Shown here piece by piece: positions 57,579 through 64,000 of a DNA stretch of 64,000 nt (positions are counted from its first letter, which is position 1; every line of letters begins with the position of its first letter). Source of the stretch: Methylococcus capsulatus str. Texas = ATCC 19069 (GTDB lineage Bacteria; Pseudomonadota; Gammaproteobacteria; Methylococcales; Methylococcaceae); assembly GCF_000424685.1 (NCBI RefSeq), contig NZ_AUKJ01000016.1, positions 1 through 64,000 on the forward strand. The letters are read 5' to 3'. Position numbers and translations under genes: made by a program. The notes beneath the pieces were generated by a model that was not told the origin of the DNA, searched no databases, and was given only the letters and a program-made list of their open reading frames with translations.

Positions 57579-58396
57579 CTCCCCCGGTTCCCGTGAGCAT
57601 GGAAACCTTGGCAGGTGGCAAAGTCTGGTTCGTCGGCGCCGGGCCAGGCGATCCCGACCTCATCACGGTCAAGGGGCGCCGGCTCGTCGAATCCGCCGGA
57701 GCCATCCTCTACGCCGGTTCCCTGGTGTCGGAAGCCGCCTTGGCTTGGGCCAGACCCGGCTGCGTGGTGGAGGATTCCAGGGACATGACGCTGGAGCAGA
57801 TCGCCGGATGGCTGATCCGGGAGGCGCGGCGCCACCCCGTGGTGGTGCGCCTGCAAACCGGCGATCCCTCGCTCTACGGCGCGCTGACCGAAATGGTGCG
57901 CCCGCTGGACGAGGCCGGCATCGAGGTGGGCGTGGTGCCCGGCGTCTCCTCGGCCATGGCCTCGGCCGCGGCGGCGGTGGAAAGCCTGACGCTGCCGGAA
58001 GTCACCCAGACGGTGATCCTCACCCGCGTCGAGGGACGCACCCCCATGCCCGAGGGCGAATCCCTGCGGGAGCTGGCCCGCCACCGTTGCACCCTGTGCC
58101 TGTTCCTTTCGATCACCCTGCTGCGCGAGGTGCGGGAGGCCCTGCTCGATGCCGGCTGGTCCGACGAGGCGCCGGTGCTGGTGGTCCACAAGGCGAGCTG
58201 GCCGGGCGAGGAAAGGATCGTGCGCGGCACGCTGGCGGACATCCGCGAGCGCTGCAAGGCCGAGCGCATCGCCAGCCAGGCCATGATCATCGTGAGCCCC
58301 GCCCTCGGCGCGCGCCACTGGCCGGACATCCGGCGCTCCAGGCTCTACGACGCCGGTTTTTCCCATCGTTTCCGCAAGGCGGACAGAACCGCATGA
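57575..58396 (+). CDS. cobM: Precorrin-4 / cobalt-precorrin-4 C11-methyltransferase
   Basis: Encodes 273 residues from the ATG overlapping cbtA (ATG 57599 is alternative). The tetrapyrrole methylase signatures VWFVGAGPGDPDLITVKG, RLQTGDPSLYGAL and PGVSSAMASAAA are clear; the best match is CobM/CbiF. In this anaerobic-type pathway it acts on cobalt-precorrin-4. Overlaps cbiX by 4 bp. Confidence 0.94.
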   Translation: MTPPVPVSMETLAGGKVWFVGAGPGDPDLITVKGRRLVESAGAILYAGSLVSEAALAWARPGCVVEDSRDMTLEQIAGWLIREARRHPVVVRLQTGDPSLYGALTEMVRPLDEAGIEVGVVPGVSSAMASAAAAVESLTLPEVTQTVILTRVEGRTPMPEGESLRELARHRCTLCLFLSITLLREVREALLDAGWSDEAPVLVVHKASWPGEERIVRGTLADIRERCKAERIASQAMIIVSPALGARHWPDIRRSRLYDAGFSHRFRKADRTA

Positions 58397-59244
58397 ATCC
58401 ACGGGATACCGTTTTACTGGTCGGACACGGCTCACGGGAGAGCGCCGGCAACCGGGAGATCGAGCAATTCGCCGAAAAGTGGCGGGAGCGCCGTCCCGGG
58501 TGGCGCATCGAGGTCTGCTTCATCGAATTCGCCGACGTGCTGCTGGACGAGGGACTGGACCGCGCCGCCCGCCACGGCGGCCGGGTGCTCGTGGCGCCGC
58601 TGATCCTCAACGCCGCGGGCCACGTGAAGATGGAGATACCCGAAGCCATCGAGCACGCCCGCCTGCGCCACCCGCAGGTCGAATTCGTCTACGCCCGCCA
58701 TCTCGGCGCCTGCGAGGAAATCCTCGCCATCCTCAAGCGCAACCTGCGCAAGGCGATGAGCCGGCTGGACATGCCGGACCCCCGCAACACCGGCATCGTG
58801 CTTTTGGGGCGCGGTTCGTCCGACCGGGTGGCGAACGGCGAGGTGGCGCGCATGGCGCGCTGGCTGTTCGAGGAAGGGGAACACCCGCTGGTGGACATCG
58901 CCTTCACCGGCATCACCCATCCCCGGCTGGAATCGGTCGTACAGCGGCAGGTCCGGCTGGACATGGGGCAGATCGTGATCCTGCCCTACTACCTGTTCAC
59001 CGGCATCCTCATCGAGCGCATCAAGCGCCAGGCGGCGCGGTTGCAGCAGCAGTATCCGCGCGTCCATTTCGCGCTGGGCGATTATTTCGGCTTCGAGGAG
59101 GAAGTCTACGCCCTGCTGGAACAGCGCCTCGCCGAGGCCACCGGAGCAGCCCGGGCCATGATGGAATGCGACGGCTGCAAGTACCGCGAATTCGCCGCCG
59201 AACACGGCGGCGGCCATCATCATCACGATCATCACGCAGCATGA
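58393..59244 (+). CDS. cbiX: Sirohydrochlorin cobaltochelatase, long form with His-rich tail
   Basis: Encodes 283 residues from the ATG overlapping cobM. Two CbiX-like modules start with LLVGHGSRESAGN and VLLGRGSSDRVANG. The C-terminus has MECDGCKYR and a HHHHDHH run (residues about 262-283), a likely cobalt-binding tail. It inserts cobalt at the start of the early-cobalt pathway. Overlaps cobH by 4 bp. Confidence 0.94.
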   Translation: MNPRDTVLLVGHGSRESAGNREIEQFAEKWRERRPGWRIEVCFIEFADVLLDEGLDRAARHGGRVLVAPLILNAAGHVKMEIPEAIEHARLRHPQVEFVYARHLGACEEILAILKRNLRKAMSRLDMPDPRNTGIVLLGRGSSDRVANGEVARMARWLFEEGEHPLVDIAFTGITHPRLESVVQRQVRLDMGQIVILPYYLFTGILIERIKRQAARLQQQYPRVHFALGDYFGFEEEVYALLEQRLAEATGAARAMMECDGCKYREFAAEHGGGHHHHDHHAA

Positions 59245-59900
59245 GCAACGACAGCGTCACCGAACAGCTCACCGAAGCAGGGCGCCGCATCGAGCACGAT
59301 TCCTTCGCCATCGTCGATGCCGAGGCCGGCGCCCATGCCTACGGCCCCGAGCAATGGCAGGTGGTGCGGCGCATGATCCACGCCACCGCCGATTTCGAGT
59401 TCAACGGCCTGACCCGCTTCCATCCGGAAGCCATCGCGGCGGGCATTCGGGCGATCCGCAGCGGCGCTCCCATCGTCGCCGATGTCGAGATGATCTGCGT
59501 CGGGCTGTCCAGACCGCGCCTGGACCATTTCGGCATGAGCGTCCATCAGTTCATCGCCGATCCGGACGTGATCGCCGGCGCCAGGGCGGAAAACACCACG
59601 CGGGCCGTGCAGGCCATGCGCAAGGCCCGGTCGGCGGGCCTCCTGGACGGCGGCATCGTCGCCATCGGCAACGCCCCCACCGCCCTGCTGGAAGTGGTGC
59701 GCACGATCCGCGAGGAGGGACTCCGGCCGGCGCTGATCGTCGGCATGCCGGTGGGCTTCGTCGCGGCGGCGGAGTCCAAGGCCGAGACCGCGGCGCTGGA
59801 TTCGGTGCCCTGGATCGTCACCGAGGGCCGCAAGGGCGGTTCCACCCTGGTGGTGGCGGCCCTCCACGCGTTGCTGGCCCTGGCCGAGGCGGCAAGCTGA
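59241..59900 (+). CDS. cobH: Precorrin-8X methylmutase
   Basis: Encodes 219 residues. HATADFEFNG, EMICVGLSRPRLDHFGM and IGNAPTALLEVV are CobH/CbiC marks, including the conserved His. It moves the C11 methyl group to C12, giving cobyrinate. The next gene, cbiD, begins eight bases later. Confidence 0.95.
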   Translation: MSNDSVTEQLTEAGRRIEHDSFAIVDAEAGAHAYGPEQWQVVRRMIHATADFEFNGLTRFHPEAIAAGIRAIRSGAPIVADVEMICVGLSRPRLDHFGMSVHQFIADPDVIAGARAENTTRAVQAMRKARSAGLLDGGIVAIGNAPTALLEVVRTIREEGLRPALIVGMPVGFVAAAESKAETAALDSVPWIVTEGRKGGSTLVVAALHALLALAEAAS

Positions 59901-59907
59901 CCGGCGG

Positions 59908-61053
59908 ATGGAAAAGAAACCCAAGGGCACACGCACGGGCTATACCACCGGCGCCTGCTCTGCCGCCGCGGCGCGGGCGGCGACCCTGGGGCTGGTGCGG
60001 GGCAGGGTGCCGGATCAGGTGGAGTGCGAGCTGCCCAACGGCCAGCGCGTCGTGTTCGCCGTCACCGACGGCCGCTGTGAGGGCGCGACGGCCCACGCCG
60101 TGGTGATCAAGGACGCCGGCGACGACCCCGACGTGACCGACAAGGCGCGGCTCACCGCCGACGTGGCCCTGCTTCCGGAGGCGGTGGGCGCCGTGGTCCT
60201 GAAGGGCGGAGAGGGCGTGGGCACCATCACCCGGCAAGGTCTGGGCCTCGAGGTCGGCGGACCCGCCATCAACCCGGTGCCGCGCCGCAACATCGAGGCC
60301 AACGTGCGCGAGGCGGCGGGGGACCTGCTGGAGCGGGCCGGGCTGGAGGTCGTCATCTCCGTGCCCGGCGGCGAGGAGATCGCGAAACGCACGCTGAACT
60401 ATCGCCTCGGCATCGTCGGCGGCATCTCCATCCTGGGCACCACCGGCATCGTCCACCCTTACTCCACCGCGGCATTCCGTGCCAGCGTCATCCAGGCCAT
60501 CGAGGTCGCCGCCAACCAGGGCCAGGACGTCGTGGTGCTCACCACGGGGGGGCGCACCGAACGCTTCGTGATGAACGAACTGCCGCAACTGCCGCCGGTC
60601 TGCTTCGTGCAGATGGGGGATTTCCTCAAGTACGCCCTGGACACCGTCGTGCGGTGCGGCCTCCGCCATGTGGTGATCGGCGGCATGGTGGGCAAGCTGA
60701 CCAAGATCGCCCAGGGCGAAACCATCACCCACGCCAACCGCAACGCGGTGGACACCGACCTGCTGGCGGACATCGCCGCCGAGGTCGGCGCGCCCGCCGA
60801 AGTCTGCGCGGACATCCGGAGCTCCGCCATGGCCCGCTACGCCAGCGAGCGCATGGAAGATCTGGGCCTGATCACGGCCTTCTACGAAGCACTGGGGCGG
60901 CGGGCGATCCGCACCCTGCGCGAACGCTACCCCGATCGATTCACCCTGCGGATTCTGATGTGCGATTTCGAGGCCAACAAGCTGGCGGAAGTGGCAGAGG
61001 AGGATTCTCCGGGACTTCGTTTATCATCGCCTCTCCCTCGGGGAGAGGATTAG
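59908..61053 (+). CDS. cbiD: Cobalt-precorrin-5B C1-methyltransferase
   Basis: Encodes 381 residues. The opening RTGYTTGACSAAAARAA, the GGEGVGTITRQGLGL and VIGGMVGKLTKIAQGETITHA segments identify CbiD, which is exclusive to the anaerobic route. The last residues (SSPLPRGED) are encoded by a repetitive palindrome at 61030-61048, so the natural C-terminus is extended. Confidence 0.95.
   Translation: MEKKPKGTRTGYTTGACSAAAARAATLGLVRGRVPDQVECELPNGQRVVFAVTDGRCEGATAHAVVIKDAGDDPDVTDKARLTADVALLPEAVGAVVLKGGEGVGTITRQGLGLEVGGPAINPVPRRNIEANVREAAGDLLERAGLEVVISVPGGEEIAKRTLNYRLGIVGGISILGTTGIVHPYSTAAFRASVIQAIEVAANQGQDVVVLTTGGRTERFVMNELPQLPPVCFVQMGDFLKYALDTVVRCGLRHVVIGGMVGKLTKIAQGETITHANRNAVDTDLLADIAAEVGAPAEVCADIRSSAMARYASERMEDLGLITAFYEALGRRAIRTLRERYPDRFTLRILMCDFEANKLAEVAEEDSPGLRLSSPLPRGED
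61030..61048. repeat. REP-like palindrome at the end of cbiD
   Basis: CCTCTCCC-TCG-GGGAGAGG, perfect 8-bp arms and a 3-nt loop, followed by ATTAGGGTGAAGGG. This is the layout of the abundant CCTCTCCC...GGGAGAGG...TTAGGGTG repeats in gamma- and betaproteobacteria. It lies over the last seven codons of cbiD. Confidence 0.75.
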
Positions 61054-61086
61054 GGTGAAGGGAATTAACATGGATTTTTCTTCCTC

Positions 61087-62370
61087 ATGACTGAACCCTG
61101 CCGCATCATCGGCGCACTGGACAACGGCGCCGAGGGACTGACGCCGCAGGCGCTGGCGAGCCTTCGCGCCGCCGATCTGGTGATCGGCGCCGAACGCACC
61201 CTCGCCCTGTTCGAAGCTCACCTGGCCGAGGGCGCCGAATGCCGCGATCTGGGCGGTCGCCTTGCGCAAGTGCCGGACTGGATCGCCGAGGCGCGCCGGA
61301 ATGGAAAGCGGGTCGCAGTGCTGGCCACCGGCGATCCGCTGTGCCACGGCATCGCCGCCTATCTGTGCAACAAGCTCGGCTGCGAGGCTTTGGAGATCCT
61401 CCCCAACGTCTCCACGATCCAGCTCGCCTGCGCCCGGCTGGGGCTGCCCTGGCAGGACCTGGCCATCGGCTCGGTGCACAGCCGCGATGCCGGCGAGTGG
61501 ACACCGGGCGCCGGCCCCGGGCACGGCCTGTACGGGCTGCTGCAAAAGCTGCGGCAGGCCGATCTCATGGGCGTCTTCACCAGTCCGGAAAACGGCCCGG
61601 ACCGCATCGCCCGCATGTTGCGGGCCGAAGGGCTGGACGAGGAATTCGAGATGGCCATCGCGGAACGGCTGTTGCAGGCGGACGAGCGTATACATGGCTG
61701 GCTGGGCATCGCCGAGGCCGCCGGCCAATGCTTCGCCGATCCCAACGTGGTGCTGCTGCGCCGCCGGCCCTGCGAGCGGGAGGCGCTGTTCGGCCTCCCC
61801 GACACCCGTTTCCGGCAGCGCGCTCCGGACAAGGGCCTCATCACCAAGCGCGAGGTGCGCGCCGTGTCCCTGGCCCGGCTGGCGCTACGCCCGGACAGCA
61901 TCGTCTGGGACATCGGCGCGGGCTCCGGCGCGGTCGGCCTGGAAGCGGCGCGCCTGTGCCCCCTGGGCCACGTCTACGCCATCGAGAAGAATGCGGAGGA
62001 CTTCGCCATCGCCCTGAGCAACCGCGAGAGCCTCCGCGTCAGCAACTACACGCTGGTCCAGGCCAAGGCTCCCCGGGAACTGGACGGCTGGCCCGATCCG
62101 CATGGCGTCTTCATCGGCGGCTCCGGCGGCGAACTGCGCGAGCTGATCCAGATCTGCCTGCGACGGCTGCGCACCGGCGGCTGGCTGGTGATGAACTTCG
62201 CCACCCTGGAAAACCTGGCGGCGGCGGCGGATGCCCTGAAGGCGTCCGGGGCAAGCTGGGATGTCACCCAGTTGCAGGCGGCGCGCAGCCGTCCCATCCT
62301 GGACATGCACCGCCTGCAGGCGGAAAACCCGGTCTGGATCGTTTGCGCCCAGCGAGAGAACAATGAGTGA
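61087..62370 (+). CDS. cobL: Precorrin-6Y C5,15-methyltransferase, CbiE-CbiT fusion
   Basis: Encodes 427 residues. The N-terminal tetrapyrrole methylase (1-210, CbiE-type) is followed by a CbiT-type methylase (about 240-427) with SAM motif WDIGAGSGAVGLEAARL. The two parts methylate C5 and C15 and decarboxylate. Fused CobL/CbiET is common. The TGA overlaps an in-frame GTG of the cobI frame. Confidence 0.94.
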   Translation: MTEPCRIIGALDNGAEGLTPQALASLRAADLVIGAERTLALFEAHLAEGAECRDLGGRLAQVPDWIAEARRNGKRVAVLATGDPLCHGIAAYLCNKLGCEALEILPNVSTIQLACARLGLPWQDLAIGSVHSRDAGEWTPGAGPGHGLYGLLQKLRQADLMGVFTSPENGPDRIARMLRAEGLDEEFEMAIAERLLQADERIHGWLGIAEAAGQCFADPNVVLLRRRPCEREALFGLPDTRFRQRAPDKGLITKREVRAVSLARLALRPDSIVWDIGAGSGAVGLEAARLCPLGHVYAIEKNAEDFAIALSNRESLRVSNYTLVQAKAPRELDGWPDPHGVFIGGSGGELRELIQICLRRLRTGGWLVMNFATLENLAAAADALKASGASWDVTQLQAARSRPILDMHRLQAENPVWIVCAQRENNE

Positions 62371-62379
62371 AATCAACAA

Positions 62380-62521
62380 GAGCGCGTGTGGGAAGCGTCA
62401 CGAGCAGTCCGAGTGCAAGGCGCCCGGAGCGCAGGAACCGGAGTGTACAAATGGTACATGAGGATTCCGAGCACCGCGCAACGCAGCAATCGGATTGCGC
62501 AGTAGCTTCTCACACACGCTC
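62380..62521. mobile_element. MITE-like palindromic element at the 5' end of cobI
   Basis: About 142 bp that form one long imperfect hairpin centred at 62451. The terminal arms are 17 bp (62380-62396 against 62505-62521, 15 of 17 complementary), an inner pair TCCGAGTGC/GCAATCGGA (62408-62416, 62486-62494) matches 8 of 9, and the tip is TGTAC-AAATG-GTACA (62444-62458). All pairs share the same centre. No transposase gene and no obvious target duplication. It interrupts the tight cobL-cobI junction. Confidence 0.75.
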
Positions 62522-63284
62522 GCAGGGACGCCTCTTCGGCGTATCGTTGGGCCCCGGCGATCCCGGCCTGATCACCCGCCGCGCCTTCGAACTGCTGCAA
62601 CGGACCGACGCCTACTGGAGCTATCCGGTCCGCAAAAAGGGCGCCGACAGCTTCGCGCTGCAAATCGCCCTGGAAGCGGGGCTGGGGTTGCCGGCGGAGC
62701 ACACGCCGCTGGTCTTCCCCATGACCCATGATGCGGAGATCCTGGCGGGCTATTGGCTGCGCGCGGCCGAAACCGTGCTGGCGCGCCTGCGGGAAGGCCG
62801 GGACGTGCTGTTCCTGGCCGAAGGGGACGTGTCCACCTATTCCACCTTCATCCATCTGGCCCGGACGGTCAGTGCGCTGGAACCCGGCATCGACATCCAG
62901 ACCGTCGCCGGAGTGCCGTCCTTCAATGCCGCCGCCGCCCGGCTGGGCATGCCGCTGGCCGACAGCGACGAGACCGTGGCGATCGTCCCCGCCGGCTATG
63001 GCATCGAACTGATCGAGCGGCTGCTGGACGACTTCGACACCCTGGTGCTGCTGAAGGTGAAACCGCTGCTGGATGACATCCTGGACCTGCTGGAACGGCG
63101 CGGGCTGCTGCCGCACGCCGCTTTCGTCGAGAAGGCCGGCACGCCCGCCGAACGGGTCGAGCGCGACGTGGCCCGCCTGCGCGGCGAGAAGGTGAACTAC
63201 CTGTCCCTGCTGCTGGTGAAGAACCCGGAGCGGCCGCGCGGCGAGCTACGGCGCGGCTGCCGCAAGAAAAGGGAAGACGCATGA
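62451..63284 (+). CDS. cobI: Precorrin-2 C20-methyltransferase, start inside a MITE-like element
   Basis: Encodes 277 residues from ATG 62451. GRLFGVSLGPGDPGLITRRAF begins the true tetrapyrrole-methylase domain at about residue 26; the 24 or so residues before it come from a palindromic insert. A GGAG at 62438-62441 with 7-nt spacing lies in the insert, so translation could start there. A GTG at 62367 overlapping the cobL stop is also in frame and would give a 305-residue protein. Later FLAEGDVSTYSTF and VAGVPSFNAAAAR are CobI/CbiL marks. Overlaps cbiG by 4 bp. Confidence 0.9.
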   Translation: MVHEDSEHRATQQSDCAVASHTRSQGRLFGVSLGPGDPGLITRRAFELLQRTDAYWSYPVRKKGADSFALQIALEAGLGLPAEHTPLVFPMTHDAEILAGYWLRAAETVLARLREGRDVLFLAEGDVSTYSTFIHLARTVSALEPGIDIQTVAGVPSFNAAAARLGMPLADSDETVAIVPAGYGIELIERLLDDFDTLVLLKVKPLLDDILDLLERRGLLPHAAFVEKAGTPAERVERDVARLRGEKVNYLSLLLVKNPERPRGELRRGCRKKREDA

Positions 63285-64000
63285 CGACACCCCGCATCGC
63301 CCTGGTGGGCATCACCAAGCACGGCGTCCAAAAGCTGCTGCGGCTGGTGGAGAAGCTGCCGGAAGCCGAGGTGGTGGTCACGGAAAAGTTCGCCGATCTG
63401 CCGCCCCTGCCCAACACCGTCCGGGTCCTGGCCGGCGCATTGAGCGCCCACATCGGCGCGCTGTTCGCCGGCTACGACCAGCTGGTGTTCTTCGTGTCCC
63501 TGGGCGCGGTGGTGCGCCTGATCGCGCCTCACCTCAAGTCCAAGGACGAAGACCCCGGCGTGCTGGTGGTGGACGACGCTGCCCGGTTCGTGATCCCGGT
63601 GCTGTCCGGCCACGTGGGCGGCGCCAACGCCTATGCCGAGCACCTGGCCGCGCTGCTCGGCGCCACGGCCGTGCTGACGACGGCGTCCGACGTCGGCAAG
63701 ACCATCCCGGTGGACATTCTGGGGCGGGAACTTGGCTGGCGGGTGGAAGCGCCGAAGCTCAACATCACGAGGGTATCCGCCCACGTGGTGAACGAGGAAC
63801 CCATCGCCTTCGTGCAGGAGGCGGGCTCGCGCGACTGGTGGACGAGGTCTACGCCGCTGCCCGCCAATATCCATTGCTTCGAGCGCTTCGAGGACGTCGA
63901 TCTGGACCGCTTTCGCGCCGTGCTCTGGGTGACGCGCCGCGAGATCGCGCCCGAGCTGTGGACGAAACTGGAGGAGCGGCTGGTGGTCTACCGTCCGCCG
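63281..64000 (+). CDS. cbiG: Cobalt-precorrin-5A hydrolase, 3'-truncated by window edge
   Basis: The first 240 codons are visible. TPRIALVGITKHGVQKL, LVFFVSLGAVVRLIAP and VIPVLSGHVGGANAYAEHLA are CbiG marks. It opens the delta-lactone of cobalt-precorrin-5A, a step exclusive to the early-cobalt pathway. The frame is open to the last base, so the C-terminal part lies outside. Confidence 0.93.
   Translation, partial: MTTPRIALVGITKHGVQKLLRLVEKLPEAEVVVTEKFADLPPLPNTVRVLAGALSAHIGALFAGYDQLVFFVSLGAVVRLIAPHLKSKDEDPGVLVVDDAARFVIPVLSGHVGGANAYAEHLAALLGATAVLTTASDVGKTIPVDILGRELGWRVEAPKLNITRVSAHVVNEEPIAFVQEAGSRDWWTRSTPLPANIHCFERFEDVDLDRFRAVLWVTRREIAPELWTKLEERLVVYRPP

Noticed and set aside
62363-62461. Small gene starting at ATG 62363 (MSEINKSACGKRHEQ...)
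   Set aside because: It stops inside the palindromic element after 32 codons; more likely the original coupled start region whose frame was broken by the insertion.

Overview
The window is a GC-rich gammaproteobacterial chromosome segment, most likely from a Methylococcus-type methanotroph. The reasons are the classical gammaproteobacterial str/S10/spc/alpha ribosomal order, a methanofuran-pathway gene (FhcA-like), a FolE2-type GTP cyclohydrolase, a heavy-metal RND system and an early-cobalt (anaerobic-type) cobalamin pathway. The species assignment is inference from gene content only.

Layout. 1-14.4 kb: the end of tuf, then an uninterrupted ribosomal cluster (rpsJ to rplO, secY, rpmJ, and, behind its own sigma70 promoter, rpsM-rpsK-rpsD-rpoA-rplQ). 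14.4-18.3 kb: glnE and ilvE, converging on a DegQ-type protease across a perfect-stem terminator. 19.9-21.5 kb (minus): a small membrane protein with an orphan ParA ATPase, then rpmB-rpmG. 21.5-27.2 kb (plus): gshB, a TonB-like protein, yqgE, ruvX, and pyrR-pyrB-pyrC', in which the dihydroorotase has lost its HxH metal site. 27.3-35.4 kb: a histidine kinase/response regulator pair divergent from a CzcCBA-like efflux system.

35.4-43.5 kb: a zinc-homeostasis locus. It holds a Zur-type repressor co-transcribed with an unknown membrane protein, a Zur-box-like palindrome, a ZnuD-like TonB receptor, a DUF1826-like protein, a solitary FhcA-like amidohydrolase, zinc-independent FolE2, and folP. 43.5-47.6 kb (minus): pcnB-folK-panB-panC-panD (tRNA/RNA processing, folate and pantothenate synthesis). 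47.7-53.4 kb: cmoA, tRNA-Glu(CTC), a Gln-rich exported protein, an apparently exported pyruvoyl histidine decarboxylase, an orphan C-terminal half of a CCA-adding enzyme with a broken HD pair, and a short RNase J.

53.7-64 kb: cobalamin genes. cobQ and a PduX-like kinase lie on the minus strand. Divergent from them, a sigma70 promoter and a cobalamin riboswitch head cbtB-cbtA-cobM-cbiX-cobH-cbiD-cbiET-cobI-cbiG (cut by the window end), nearly all with overlapping stop/start codons. This operon carries two palindromic repeats. One forms the last codons of cbiD. The other is a ~140-bp MITE-like hairpin that now supplies the ribosome site, start codon and first codons of cobI.

The best candidates for something undescribed are the zinc-responsive C1/pterin operon, the exported histidine decarboxylase, the ParA/membrane-protein pair, and the MITE capture of the cobI start.
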